Assembly (NCBI GenBank): GCA_027858915.1
Contig: JAQIBT010000074.1
Location: forward strand, 1-64,000
Source of the DNA: Salinisphaera sp.
Lineage (GTDB): Bacteria; Pseudomonadota; Gammaproteobacteria; Nevskiales; Salinisphaeraceae
DNA: 64,000 nucleotides
Direction: 5' to 3'
Shown here: positions 16,435-25,963 of the stretch, piece after piece
Layout of the letters: every line of letters begins with the position of its first letter
Numbering within the stretch: position 1 is the first letter of the stretch
Notes under the pieces: generated by a model
Seen by the model: the letters and a program-made list of their open reading frames with translations, nothing else
Told to the model about the DNA's origin: nothing
Database searches by the model: none
Program-made: the position numbers and the translations under genes

Positions 16435-17247
16435 TCAGCCGTGTTGTGTCGGGCCGAGCGCTGACAAGTCGAAGGTGGCGGTCTCTTCGATGACCTCGGC
16501 GAGACGTGTGCCGAAGTGCGCTACCAGACGTGCGCCGGTGGCTGCATCTGCCAGGCGCGCATCGCCGGCGACGCCCGCTGGGTGAAGGTCGTTTGCCATC
16601 CAGGCAAAACCCGCATCACCTTCCGGCCCCAGCGAGCAACCGGCATCGGCCCGACGCTGGCCGAGAGAGCGATGCTCAGCGATGGCGTCGCTGCGCACCA
16701 GATCAGGCGCCAGATGCCACATCATGGATGTCTCGAGCGCACCGCCGTGCAGGCCATGGGCGAGTTCGGCTGCCGGCAAGGCATCCGCAGGCGGCGCAAA
16801 GCGAAAATAGTTCGCCTTGACCACGAGCAGGCCGGCCTCGGCGCGCAGCCGCAAGGCGGCCAGGTCGAGAATCGCTTTGTTGCCGCCGTGGCTGTTGAAC
16901 AGTACGAGCCGCCGGATACCGGCACGGGCCACGCCCTCGCCGATGCAGACGATCTGAGCGATGGCCTGTTCGGCCGACAGGCTGAGCGTTCCGGCGAAGT
17001 GTGTGTGTTCGAGACTGGCGCCGATCGGGCAGGTCGGCAGGCAGATCACGGGCGTCAGACCGGGCTCGCGAGCCAGACGCTCGCAGGCGCTGGCAAGCAG
17101 GCCATCACCAATGATGACGTCGGTGGCCAGCGGCAGATGCGCGCCGTGCTGCTCTATCGCTGCGACCGGCAGCACAGCCACAGGATCGACATGAGCCAGG
17201 GCCAGCAGTTCTGGACTGGTCAGCGACGACCACTGTTCTATACGCAT
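16435..17247 (-). CDS. Creatininase-family amidohydrolase
   Basis: About 270 residues from ATG 17247 (MRIEQWSSLTSPELL); the longer reading from 17295 adds residues with no family match. The metal-binding pattern is intact: EQHGAHLPLATDVIIGD with Glu, His and Asp, NSHGGNK with His, and GGALETSMMWHL with Glu. The family includes creatinine amidohydrolase, MftE of mycofactocin synthesis and formamide hydrolases. No mycofactocin genes are nearby, so the substrate stays open. It is divergent from the antiporter gene across a 193-base gap. Confidence 0.8.
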   Translation of the reverse strand: MRIEQWSSLTSPELLALAHVDPVAVLPVAAIEQHGAHLPLATDVIIGDGLLASACERLAREPGLTPVICLPTCPIGASLEHTHFAGTLSLSAEQAIAQIVCIGEGVARAGIRRLVLFNSHGGNKAILDLAALRLRAEAGLLVVKANYFRFAPPADALPAAELAHGLHGGALETSMMWHLAPDLVRSDAIAEHRSLGQRRADAGCSLGPEGDAGFAWMANDLHPAGVAGDARLADAATGARLVAHFGTRLAEVIEETATFDLSALGPTQHG

Positions 17248-17440
17248 GGCGGCATATCGGGAAACGGCTTTGTGATAACGCCAATGATGGGCCACCGAGA
17301 CGTTGAATCATAGTTCAAGAGACGCCCGCACGACATACAACTCGCTAACATACACGTCACGATCTGCGGCGTCTGTCGCTCAAGGCTGTATCGACGTGCC
17401 GGCAACAGGCGCCCTCCATCCAGCCCAATACCGGACCACA

Positions 17441-19096
17441 ATGGACATTGTCTTTACCACGCTGATTCTCCTGCTGGCGGTGGCGGCCTCTGGCGTTCTG
17501 CTAGGGCTGCTGCCGTTCAATCTGCCCCGCCCGTTGATTCAGATCGCGCTTGGCGCTGCGCTTGCGGTGCCGAGTTTTGGGCTGCATGTGCGCATGGATC
17601 CAGAACTGTTTTTCCTGCTGTTCATCCCACCCTTGTTGTTTGTTGATGCCTGGCGGATGCCGCAGCGGGAGTTCCGTCGCCTGCTAGGGCCCATAACGGC
17701 GCTGGCGCTAGGCCTGGTGCTGGTGACCGTGATTTGCGTCGGATTCTTTGTCCACTGGCTGATTCCGTCGATTCCGCTGGCTGCGGGCTTCGCCCTGGGC
17801 GCAGTGCTGTCGCCGACTGACGCGGTGGCGGTATCCGCGATCACCGGCAAGGCATCCATCCCGCCGCGGCTGTTGCATATCCTCCAGGGCGAGGCGTTGA
17901 TGAACGATGCATCGGGACTGGTCGCTCTGCGCTTCGGCATTGCCGCAACGCTGACCGGAACCTTTTCACTGCCCAACGCGACCGTCAGTTTTCTGGTGAT
18001 CGGCGCGGGCGGATTGGCAGTGGGCTGGGCGCTGGCCTGGCTATTCGCCCAGATCCGACATTTTCTGACCCAGTGGCGCGGCGACGATCCGTCCAGCCAC
18101 GTGGCCCTGCTGGTGCTGATGCCGTTTGCGGCATATCTCACCGGCGAGCACCTGGGCGTGTCGGGCATCCTGAGCGCGGTTGCTGCCGGTATGACGCTCA
18201 GCAGTATCGACACACTGAAAGGCGAGCTGGCCACGCGCATGCAGATGCGGGGTATCTGGCAGATGCTCGAATTCGTGTTCAACGGTATCGTATTTCTGCT
18301 GTTGGGCCTGCAGATGCCGAACATTCTGACGCACGCTAAAGATGCGGCCGCCGATATCCATATCAGCTGGTGGACACTCGCGATATACCCCTTCGCGCTG
18401 ATGGCGCTGTTGATGATCACCCGTTATCTGTGGGTATGGGCAATGCTCAAAATGGTGTTCTTTCGGGCCTACCGCCGCGGTGAGTCCGTCCAGCGGCTCA
18501 GCAGCCGGATCATTGCGACGACCACCATCGCCGGCGTACGCGGCGCGATCACGCTGGCGGCGGTATTGTCTTTGCCGCTGGCAAATGCCGACGGCACGGC
18601 GTTTCCCGGGCGAGGGGTGCTGATCTTTCTGGCCGCCGCTGTGATCCTGATCTCGTTGATCACGGCAACGCTGGCGCTGCCACCGCTTTTGCGTCGTATC
18701 CGACTGCCAGAGGAAGACCCGCGCACCACGGAGGAACGCGACGCGCGGTCGGCTGCCGCGCGTGCAGCGATCAAGACGCTGAACAAAATGCGTGAGGAGC
18801 ATCACGAGGAAAGCGACGATGCCGACGAGTCGTCGCTCTACAGCGAAGTTGCCGGCCGCGTGATCGCTGCCTATCGACCCTGGCTCGATCCCGAATCCGA
18901 CGCCGAGGACAAGCAGCGCGCGCGACGCGGATTCGGCATGGAGCGCACGCTGCGATTGGCTGCGCTGGATGCCGAGCGCTCGGAGCTGTACCGGATGCGC
19001 CGAGATTTCGACATCAACGACGTGACGCTGCGACGCGTACTGGCAGATATCGATCTAACCGAGGCTTCCCTGCGCAGCGGCCGGCGGACGCATTGA
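17441..19096 (+). CDS. Na+/H+ antiporter, CPA1/NhaP type
   Basis: 551 residues from ATG 17441 (MDIVFTTLILLLAVAASGVL). The upstream in-frame codons from 17303 are not hydrophobic and are left out. About 12 membrane helices end near residue 420. Family blocks: LLFVDAWRMPQREFRR, GAVLSPTDAVAVSAI with the Asp of the ion site, GEALMNDASGLVALRF with the Asn-Asp pair, and AGVRGAITLAAVLSLPL with the conserved Arg. A cytoplasmic charged tail of about 130 residues follows (EEHHEESDDADESSLYSE). It exports Na+ against protons and so sets pH and salt tolerance. Confidence 0.9.
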   Translation: MDIVFTTLILLLAVAASGVLLGLLPFNLPRPLIQIALGAALAVPSFGLHVRMDPELFFLLFIPPLLFVDAWRMPQREFRRLLGPITALALGLVLVTVICVGFFVHWLIPSIPLAAGFALGAVLSPTDAVAVSAITGKASIPPRLLHILQGEALMNDASGLVALRFGIAATLTGTFSLPNATVSFLVIGAGGLAVGWALAWLFAQIRHFLTQWRGDDPSSHVALLVLMPFAAYLTGEHLGVSGILSAVAAGMTLSSIDTLKGELATRMQMRGIWQMLEFVFNGIVFLLLGLQMPNILTHAKDAAADIHISWWTLAIYPFALMALLMITRYLWVWAMLKMVFFRAYRRGESVQRLSSRIIATTTIAGVRGAITLAAVLSLPLANADGTAFPGRGVLIFLAAAVILISLITATLALPPLLRRIRLPEEDPRTTEERDARSAAARAAIKTLNKMREEHHEESDDADESSLYSEVAGRVIAAYRPWLDPESDAEDKQRARRGFGMERTLRLAALDAERSELYRMRRDFDINDVTLRRVLADIDLTEASLRSGRRTH

Positions 19097-19206
19097 TGAC
19101 GATCTGCCGGGACCGGGGACCGAAAAGATTGCCTGTGAGTTGTGCCTGCGCTGTCAACGACTGATATACGCTGTACCGCGTTCAATATTCATCAAGAGAC
19201 TCTGTG

Positions 19207-19824
19207 ATGTCTGAAGACATTCATTTCTACGAGCCGAAGAACGGCACCGGTCTGCCGCACAACCCTTTCAATGCCTTGGTTGCACCGCGTCCGATCGGCT
19301 GGATTTCATCCAAGGCGACCGACGGCACGCTGAATCTGGCGCCCTACAGCTTCTTCAATGCCTTCAACTACACGCCGCCGCTGATCGGCTTTGCCAGCGT
19401 TGGCTACAAGGACAGCGTGGCTAATATCGAGGCCACCGGCGAATTTGTCTGGAATCTGGCGACCCAGGAGCTGGCCGAGCAGATGAATGCGAGCTGCGAG
19501 GCGGTCGAGCCCACGGTCGACGAATTCGAGCTGGCCGGACTGACCCCGGTCGCCAGCCGGGTCGTCTCGGTCCCGCGTGTGGGCGAAACACCGGTGGCCA
19601 TGGAGTGTCGGGTGAGTCAGGTGATCCGACTGACCGGGGCCGACGGCGCGCCTACCGATACCTGGCTGACGATGGGCGAAGTGGTTGGCGTGCATATCGC
19701 AAAACGACTTCTGGTGGACGGCGTCTATGACACGGCCGCCGCGCATCCGGTCCTGCGGGCTGGCGGGCCGGCCGACTACTTCCAGATCAGCGCGGCACAG
19801 CGCTTTCAGATGCATCGTCCCTGA
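19207..19824 (+). CDS. Flavin reductase-like (FMN-binding split-barrel) protein
   Basis: 205 residues from ATG 19207 (GTG 19204 is an alternative). The family's FMN-binding blocks are NPFNALVAPRPIGWISSKAT, LNLAPYSFFNAFNYTPPLIG, KDSVANIEATGEFVWNLA and the late GEVVGVHI. This subgroup (COG1853-type, with the APRPIGW signature) is common in bacteria, usually with unknown substrate. No monooxygenase partner is adjacent. Monocistronic by spacing. Confidence 0.8.
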   Translation: MSEDIHFYEPKNGTGLPHNPFNALVAPRPIGWISSKATDGTLNLAPYSFFNAFNYTPPLIGFASVGYKDSVANIEATGEFVWNLATQELAEQMNASCEAVEPTVDEFELAGLTPVASRVVSVPRVGETPVAMECRVSQVIRLTGADGAPTDTWLTMGEVVGVHIAKRLLVDGVYDTAAAHPVLRAGGPADYFQISAAQRFQMHRP

Positions 19825-20042
19825 AACTTATCGCCCCCGACGAAAGCCCGATGGCACCATCGCCAGCTGCTGGATACGTTCGATGCCGCCGTTCCTGGCA
19901 TGCCCCTGATCGGCGCCTGAAATTCGGCACGCGCCGGTCAGCCGGCACCGGGCGACACCGCGTCGATTATCAGCGATCGCAGCGCTCGCCAGTCGCGGGA
20001 AGGTTGTGCGATCCTTTCAGCATCTGTTTGCTGGAGTACTCG

Positions 20043-20501
20043 ATGATTAATCGTGGTTTGACCACCCTGCTGCTTGCCACCTTCGCAAGCAGCGCTCTAG
20101 TGGCCTGCGCGCCGTATACCCTGCCGCCAGCCCAGGGATCGGCGCAGTCGTCGTCGCCCACAACCGGGGGCAAACTCAGCGGCACGCCGCAACCAGAACT
20201 GAGCACGGCGCAGCCCACGGCAGCCAAGGCATCGACGTCTTATCAATGCCAGTCGGGCGCGACAATCAGCGCGCGATATCCAGACGCCGACACCGCGGTC
20301 GTGCGCTATCAGGGCAAGACATATCGCATGCAGATCGCTCGATCTGCCGACGGTGCGCGCTATACCGGCAACCCATACGAGTGGTGGACTCGCGGCACCG
20401 GCCCCGGCGCCAACGCGTCGCTTTTTGACCATGCCAAGGATGGTTCGACGGGCCAGCCACTGGAGATCTGTCAACAGAAACCACAAGCGATCGGGGGTTG
20501 A
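20043..20501 (+). CDS. Lipoprotein with MliC domain (C-type lysozyme inhibitor-like)
   Basis: 152 residues from ATG 20043. The signal peptide MINRGLTTLLLATFASSALV runs into a lipobox at residues 19-22 (LVAC), with lipid attachment to Cys22. A Ser/Thr/Pro-rich linker of about 45 residues follows, then an MliC-type beta-barrel: YQCQSGATISARYPD, AVVRYQGKTYRMQ, YEWWTRGTG, and a closing Cys in LEICQQ that pairs with the first Cys. MliC proteins sit in the outer membrane and block host or environmental lysozyme. The Asp/Ser active-loop residues need an alignment. Confidence 0.8.
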   Translation: MINRGLTTLLLATFASSALVACAPYTLPPAQGSAQSSSPTTGGKLSGTPQPELSTAQPTAAKASTSYQCQSGATISARYPDADTAVVRYQGKTYRMQIARSADGARYTGNPYEWWTRGTGPGANASLFDHAKDGSTGQPLEICQQKPQAIGG

Positions 20502-20579
20502 AGGCAAGGCGCCACACCCCGATATCGGTGTTTCACAGAGAACCAGCAGACGCTCCGACGCGTTCAAGGACAGCACGGC

Positions 20580-21671
20580 ATGCCGGATAACACATCCCTA
20601 CTCAATGACAAATCGCTCGACTTCCTCGAGCGATATCTCAACAACGCTGCACCCACCGGTTACGAATCAACCGGCCAGAAGCTGTGGATGGCGTATCTCG
20701 AGCCCTATGTCGACGAGTTCATCACTGACGCGTATGGATCTGCCGTCGGCGTGATCAACCCGGACGCCGAGTACAAGGTAGTGATCGAGGGCCACGCCGA
20801 CGAAATCTCCTGGTATGTGAACTACATTACCGACGACGGGCTGATCTATGTCATCCGCAACGGCGGGTCGGATCATCAGATCGCCACGTCCAAGCGCGTC
20901 AACATCCATACCCGCAAGGGCATCGTTGACGGCGTGTTTGGCTGGCCGGCGATTCATACTCGCGATCCGGCCAAGGAAGAAGCACCGAAAAAAGACAATA
21001 TCTTTGTCGACGTGGGTGCCAGTAAAAAAGACGAGGTCGAAGCACTGGGCATCCATGTGGGTTGTGTGATCACCTATCCCGACGAGTTCTTTGTCCTTAA
21101 CGGTGACAAATTTGTCTGCCGCGCGATCGATAACCGGATGGGAGGCTTCATGGTGGCCGAGGTGGCACGCCTTATCCACGAGTCTGGCAAACGCCCGGAT
21201 TTCGGCGTCTATATTGTCAATTCAGTGCAGGAAGAAGTCGGCCTCCGCGGCGCCAGCATGATTGCCGAGCGCATCAAGCCGGATGCAGCGATCGTCACCG
21301 ATGTCACCCACGACACTCATACGCCGATGATCGAGCCGAAGAAACACGGCAGCTCGAAGATCGGCGACGGTCCGGTCATCACTTATGCCCCCGCGGTGCA
21401 GAACAATCTGCGCGAGCATCTGATCAACACCGCACAGATCAACGAAATCCCGTTCCAGCGCCTGGTCAGCGCGCCGGCCACCGGCACCGATACGGACGCC
21501 TTTGCGTACAGCAATCAAGGCGTCCCTTCGGCATTGATCGCCTTGCCACTACGCTATATGCACACCACGGTGGAAATGGTGCATCGCCGGGACGTGGAAA
21601 ACGTTATCCGGCTGATCCACCATAGCCTGCAGACGATCGAAAGCGGCGAGACGTTCAGCTATTTCAAATAG
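20580..21671 (+). CDS. M42-family metallopeptidase (aminopeptidase)
   Basis: 363 residues, full length for the family. The co-catalytic metal ligands are present in order: EGHADEISWYV (His, Asp), AIDNRMGG (Asp), NSVQEEVGLRGASM (Glu-Glu), VTDVTHDTHTPM (Asp) and LRYMHTTVEMVH (His). M42 enzymes are cytosolic tetrahedral aminopeptidases acting on short peptides. It follows the lipoprotein gene by 78 bases; a shared transcript is possible but not shown. Confidence 0.85.
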   Translation: MPDNTSLLNDKSLDFLERYLNNAAPTGYESTGQKLWMAYLEPYVDEFITDAYGSAVGVINPDAEYKVVIEGHADEISWYVNYITDDGLIYVIRNGGSDHQIATSKRVNIHTRKGIVDGVFGWPAIHTRDPAKEEAPKKDNIFVDVGASKKDEVEALGIHVGCVITYPDEFFVLNGDKFVCRAIDNRMGGFMVAEVARLIHESGKRPDFGVYIVNSVQEEVGLRGASMIAERIKPDAAIVTDVTHDTHTPMIEPKKHGSSKIGDGPVITYAPAVQNNLREHLINTAQINEIPFQRLVSAPATGTDTDAFAYSNQGVPSALIALPLRYMHTTVEMVHRRDVENVIRLIHHSLQTIESGETFSYFK

Positions 21672-21775
21672 GCTCGGACAGCCCTAAGGTCGGCGGTCGC
21701 CCGGACCGCCGAGCTTGAGCGCGGCAGAATCGTCCGACTGCCGCCCTTGCTACCGATTCTCGGCTGGTTGCGCCC

Positions 21776-22135
21776 ATGATTGCCTCCATCGCTGCCCTGC
21801 TCGTACTCCAGCTGGTCGGCACGATCATCATCCGGCTGACCGGACTGCCGTTGCCCGGCCCGGTGCTCGGCATGCTGATTCTGTTTGTCTTCCTGCTCTG
21901 GCGCGGCACGACGCCTGCGCCGTTCGAGGCAACGACGCGCGGACTGCTGCGCAATCTGGCCCTGCTGTTTGTCCCGGCTGGCGTGGGCATCATCACGCAT
22001 CTGCACGCGGTGGCCGAGCAATGGGTCGCACTGTCGATCACGATCATGGCCAGTGGCGCCTTGGCCATCGTGGTGACGGGCTTTGTATTGCACTGGCTGA
22101 TGCCGGCGGCCGAACGCGATACCGACGAGGCCTGA
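21776..22135 (+). CDS. LrgA/CidA-family membrane protein
   Basis: 119 residues with four hydrophobic helices (LLVLQLVGTIIIRLTGLPLP, GPVLGMLILFVFLLW, LLFVPAGVGIITHL and a final helix). The LPLPGPVLGMLIL block and FVPAGVGI are LrgA hallmarks. Partner of the LrgB gene one base downstream. The pair is holin/antiholin-like in Gram-positives; in Proteobacteria, export of glycolate, pyruvate or other small acids and effects on envelope stability are discussed. Confidence 0.85.
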   Translation: MIASIAALLVLQLVGTIIIRLTGLPLPGPVLGMLILFVFLLWRGTTPAPFEATTRGLLRNLALLFVPAGVGIITHLHAVAEQWVALSITIMASGALAIVVTGFVLHWLMPAAERDTDEA

Positions 22136-22136
22136 T

Positions 22137-22856
22137 ATGCACTCGATTACACAGATCTGGGTCTATCTCGCCGAACAGCCGCTGCTATGGCTGACCGTGA
22201 CAGTGGGTGTGTACTGGCTGTGCCAGCAGCTCTATCGCGCAGGGGGCGAGTTTCCGCTGCTCAACCCGGTATTGATCAGCGTGACCATTCTGGTGGTGTT
22301 GCTCGCTGCCACCGGCACTCCCTATCAGGAATATTTCGACGGGGCACAGTTCATCAGCTTTCTGCTGGGGCCGGCGACCGTGGCCCTGGCCGTGCCGCTG
22401 GCCGGCGAGGCGGCCACTCTCAAGCGCCTGTGGCTGCCGATCACTGTTGCGCTCACGGTCGGCTCGCTCACCGCGATCCTGAGCGCGCTGGGAATCGGCT
22501 GGATGCTTGGTTTGAAAGGGCAGATGCTGCTGTCGATGCTGCCCAAATCGGTGACCACGCCCATCGCCATGGGCATCTCCGACCAGATCGGCGGCATTCC
22601 GTCGTTGACGGCGGTGTTCGTCATTCTTACCGGCATCGCGGGCGCGGCCATCGGCATTCCCCTGCTGCAATCGCTCGGCCTGCGCGATCCCGTCGCCAAG
22701 GGCTTCGCGCTGGGCGTGGGGTCACACGGTATTGGCACCGCACGCGCATTCGAGCACAGCGACAAGGCAGGCGCTTTTTCCGGCCTCGCCATGGGCCTCA
22801 ACGGCGCGCTCACCGCTATCCTTGTGCCATTGATTGTGTGGCTGTTCGGGCTATAG
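22137..22856 (+). CDS. LrgB/CidB-family membrane protein
   Basis: 239 residues, with several membrane helices. LrgB blocks: EFPLLNPVLISVTILV, FLLGPATVALAVPLAGEA, LLSMLPKSVTTPIAMGISDQ and GVGSHGIGTARAFEHSDKAG. Starts one base after the LrgA stop, so the two are co-translated. Complete, with no frame damage. Confidence 0.9.
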   Translation: MHSITQIWVYLAEQPLLWLTVTVGVYWLCQQLYRAGGEFPLLNPVLISVTILVVLLAATGTPYQEYFDGAQFISFLLGPATVALAVPLAGEAATLKRLWLPITVALTVGSLTAILSALGIGWMLGLKGQMLLSMLPKSVTTPIAMGISDQIGGIPSLTAVFVILTGIAGAAIGIPLLQSLGLRDPVAKGFALGVGSHGIGTARAFEHSDKAGAFSGLAMGLNGALTAILVPLIVWLFGL

Positions 22857-22870
22857 CTGCGACGCAATCT

Positions 22871-22905
22871 GTCCGCAGGTACACGCCGACGGACGCAGAT
22901 GAAGA
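22871..22905. repeat. Half copy of the ACGCAGAT intergenic element
   Basis: TCCGCAGGTACACGCCGACG followed by GACGCAGATGAAGAC is a diverged single arm of the inverted-repeat element found whole near 53288 and 54716 in the urease locus. Only one arm is evident; a facing arm in the 150-base gap before hsp20 is absent or too diverged to see. Confidence 0.6.
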
Positions 22906-23006
22906 CCAACAGGAAGAGCAAAGACGAGACCACGCATCCGGCCTTGTCCGCAAGGTGGCCGGCCTCTATGTTCTGGGATGTGTAAACGACGCCGAGCCGT
23001 GACGAT

Positions 23007-23411
23007 ATGTCGATAGACGATCTAGACAGTTGGATGTGGGCCGAAGCCGTGCGCCGGCAGGAGCGGGCCGAGCGTATTCAACGCCAGTTCTTCCGTCGTG
23101 CCGGCCCGCGCCCCCGTAAACAGTGGGAGCCGCCGGTCGATGTCTTCGAAACCGCCGACGCAATATACGTGATCGTGGCGCTGCCGGGCGTATCCGATGG
23201 CAGCCTCACCGATCTCGAGATTCGTGGCGACATCCTGTTCGTGGCGGGCGAGCGCGCTGTGCCTACGCCGCTGGACGACGCCTTGTTGCATCGCCTGGAA
23301 ATTCCGCACGGCCATTTTGAACGCAGCGTCACGCTGCCCTGGCCTCGCCTGGTCATCGCCAAACGCGAATTGGTCGATGGCTGCCTGTTCCTGACCTTGA
23401 GAAAACGCTGA
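23007..23411 (+). CDS. Small heat-shock protein (Hsp20/alpha-crystallin)
   Basis: 134 residues. The alpha-crystallin domain starts near residue 37 (WEPPVDVFETADAIYVIVAL, PGVSDGSLTDLEIRGDILFV) and includes the ERSVTLP block (HGHFERSVTLPWPRLV) and GCLFLTLRK. The C-terminal I-x-I anchor is missing: the chain stops at LRKR, which may limit oligomer size. ATP-independent holdase that keeps unfolded proteins soluble. lon begins 15 bases downstream, so the two are probably one stress operon. Confidence 0.85.
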   Translation: MSIDDLDSWMWAEAVRRQERAERIQRQFFRRAGPRPRKQWEPPVDVFETADAIYVIVALPGVSDGSLTDLEIRGDILFVAGERAVPTPLDDALLHRLEIPHGHFERSVTLPWPRLVIAKRELVDGCLFLTLRKR

Positions 23412-23426
23412 GCAGATATCAGACCC

Positions 23427-25874
23427 ATGAGCGATATTGAACATCAGAACAAACCCCGCCCACCTGCCGACGATCAGACCGGTGAGCCCGTCGAAGGCCT
23501 GAGCACCACGCTGGTCTACAACCGGCAGGGGCCACCGCGCCCGGAAACGCTCACTATCCTGCCCATGCAGGAAACGGTGCTGTTTCCAGAACTGGTGATG
23601 CCGGTGATCCTCGACCGACAGGCATCAATCGACGGGGCCCAACGCGCCATGCGCAGCGAACAGCCGGTCGGCTTGTTACTCGGTACAAGCGACGGCGACG
23701 CCAGCGACCAGCCAGCCCGAATGCAGGACCAGCTGAACAAGGTCGGCACGGTCGCCAATATCCTGCGCTATGTGACCGGCAACGATGGACGTCATCATCT
23801 GGTCTGTCAGGGCGTATCGCGCTTCGAGGTCAAGGAACTGTTCGAGGACGACCACGGCGGGCTGAAAGCCCGTGTGCGTTGGATCGATGAACCAGAACCC
23901 GAGGGCGACAAGCAGGTCGATGCCCGCATGAACAATCTGCGTTCGCGAGCGCTGGAAGCCATCGAGCTGATGGACCAGCCGTCGCGCGAGTTGGCCAACG
24001 CCATCCAGTCGATCGAATCGGCATCCTTGCTGGCCGATGCCACCGCCGGTTATCTCGGTCTCAAGCCCAAGGAAAAACAGCGTATTCTGGAGACGATTGA
24101 CCTCGAGCCACGGCTGGAACTGGTGCAGTCGTTCCTCGACTATCGGCTCGAGGTGATGCGCTTGTCGAAGGACATCAGTCAGCAGACACAGGAGCGCCTG
24201 GGAGAACATCAGCGCAAGGCCATGCTGCGCGAGCAGATGCGCTCGATTCAACGTGAGCTGGGCGAAGACGACAGCGTGGCCGAGGAAGCCGAGCGCCTGC
24301 GCGAAGCCCTCGACAAGGCCCGACTGCCGGAAGACGCAGCCGAGCAAACCAGTCGCGAGCTCAAGCGCCTGGAACGCATGTCGGATTCATCGGCCGAGTA
24401 TTCGATGGTCCGCACCTATCTGGAACTCATGGCCGAACTGCCATGGGACAAGGCATCGGACGATGCCATCGATATCGCCGAAGCCCGCCGGATTCTCGAC
24501 GAGGATCATTTCGGTCTGGACAAGATCAAGCGGCGAATCCTCGAACATCTGGCGGTACACAAGCTCAACCCGAACGGCAAAGCGCCGATCCTGTGCTTTG
24601 TCGGCCCGCCGGGCGTCGGCAAGACCTCGCTCGGGCGCTCGATCGCACGGGCCATGAACCGCAAGTTCGTGCGCGCCGCACTCGGCGGCGTCCACGACGA
24701 ATCCGAGATTCGCGGCCATCGCCGGACCTACGTCGGCGCCATGCCCGGCTCGATCATCAGCCAGCTCAAGCGGGCCGGTACCCGGAATCCAGTGTTCATG
24801 CTTGACGAGATGGACAAGCTCGGCGCCTCGGCCCACGGCGATCCGGCATCGGCGCTGCTGGAAGTGCTCGACCCGTCGCAGAACGATACCTTCAACGATC
24901 ATTATCTCGGCACGTCTTTCGATCTGTCAAAGGTGATGTTCATCGCCACCGCCAACGTACTGGATACCATCCCCGGCCCGCTGCGCGATCGCATGGAAGT
25001 CATCGAGGTGCCCGGGTATACGCGAGAAGAAAAAAAACAGATCGCCAAGCGCTATCTCGTCGATCGCCAGCTCGAACAGGCCGGTGTGACGCGAGCGCAG
25101 TGCGATATCAGCGATGAGGCACTGGATACTCTGATCGCCGGTTATACGCGCGAAGCCGGTCTGCGCAACCTTGAGCGCGAGATTGGCGCGATCGTGCGTC
25201 ATGCCGCCGTGCAGGTTGCCGAAGGCAAATCGGGGCCGGGCACGATCGGGCCAGACGATCTACCAGCGATCATCGGCGCGCGGCGCCTGGACGACGAAGT
25301 GGCGCTGCGTACCAGCATTGCCGGTGTGTCGACAGGCCTGGCATGGACGCCGGCCGGCGGCGATATCCTGTTCGTAGAAGCCTCGCGTTCACCCGGCGCG
25401 GGGCGCCTGACCATTACCGGCCAGCTGGGCGATGTGATGAAGGAATCTGCCCAGGCGGCTCTGTCGTTGGTCAAGGCACGCGCGGAGTCGCTGGGCATCA
25501 ACCAGGAGCGGCTCGACAAATCGGATATTCATATCCATGTCCCGGCAGGCGCTATCAAGAAAGACGGCCCAAGCGCAGGGGTCGCGCTCTATACCGCTCT
25601 TGTGTCGTTGCTTACCGATCGCAAGGTCCGCGCCGATGTCGCCATGACCGGTGAGATCAGCCTGCGCGGCCAGGTGCTGCCGATCGGCGGCGTCAAGGAG
25701 AAGACGCTGGCCGCGCACCAGGCCGGCATCAAGACGGTACTGCTGCCGGAACGCAACCGGCGCGACCAAGACGACATCCCCAATAACGTGAGCGAAGCGC
25801 TCGATGTTCGCTACATCACAAATGTGGAAGACGCGATCGCTATCGCTCTGGAACCGGAAACACAGGCGGCGTAA
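23427..25874 (+). CDS. lon: ATP-dependent protease Lon
   Basis: 815 residues. N-terminal substrate domain from about residue 40 (TLTILPMQETVLFPELVMPV), a helical coil around 240-300 (SKDISQQTQERLGEHQRKAM), AAA+ domain with Walker A GPPGVGKTS and Walker B VFMLDEMDK, then the Ser-Lys protease domain: the catalytic Ser in KKDGPSAGVAL and the Lys in LPIGGVKEKTLAAH. All key residues are intact. Degrades misfolded and short-lived regulatory proteins. Its 3' end coincides with the break point of a truncated gene on the other strand. Confidence 0.97.
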   Translation: MSDIEHQNKPRPPADDQTGEPVEGLSTTLVYNRQGPPRPETLTILPMQETVLFPELVMPVILDRQASIDGAQRAMRSEQPVGLLLGTSDGDASDQPARMQDQLNKVGTVANILRYVTGNDGRHHLVCQGVSRFEVKELFEDDHGGLKARVRWIDEPEPEGDKQVDARMNNLRSRALEAIELMDQPSRELANAIQSIESASLLADATAGYLGLKPKEKQRILETIDLEPRLELVQSFLDYRLEVMRLSKDISQQTQERLGEHQRKAMLREQMRSIQRELGEDDSVAEEAERLREALDKARLPEDAAEQTSRELKRLERMSDSSAEYSMVRTYLELMAELPWDKASDDAIDIAEARRILDEDHFGLDKIKRRILEHLAVHKLNPNGKAPILCFVGPPGVGKTSLGRSIARAMNRKFVRAALGGVHDESEIRGHRRTYVGAMPGSIISQLKRAGTRNPVFMLDEMDKLGASAHGDPASALLEVLDPSQNDTFNDHYLGTSFDLSKVMFIATANVLDTIPGPLRDRMEVIEVPGYTREEKKQIAKRYLVDRQLEQAGVTRAQCDISDEALDTLIAGYTREAGLRNLEREIGAIVRHAAVQVAEGKSGPGTIGPDDLPAIIGARRLDDEVALRTSIAGVSTGLAWTPAGGDILFVEASRSPGAGRLTITGQLGDVMKESAQAALSLVKARAESLGINQERLDKSDIHIHVPAGAIKKDGPSAGVALYTALVSLLTDRKVRADVAMTGEISLRGQVLPIGGVKEKTLAAHQAGIKTVLLPERNRRDQDDIPNNVSEALDVRYITNVEDAIAIALEPETQAA

Positions 25875-25963
25875 TCGAATACCGTCAGAGCCACATCTGT
25901 ATCGAGCAGGCGACGCGCGATCGCACTGCCCATGACGCCGACGCCAATCAGGGCCACCCTCAT
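25875..25963 (-). pseudogene. Stub of a 3-hydroxyisobutyrate/2-hydroxy-3-oxopropionate dehydrogenase-type gene
   Basis: On the minus strand an ATG at 25963 overlaps the LacI stop (CGATGA) and encodes MRVALIGVGVMGSAIARRLL followed by DTDVALTVFDY, the exact NAD-binding start of HIBADH-family reductases with GxGxxG-type Gly residues. After about 30 codons the frame enters the complement of lon and stops at 25811 without further similarity. The rest of a roughly 290-residue enzyme is gone. The start-in-stop coupling shows that it was once the next gene of the LacI-led operon. Confidence 0.75.
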
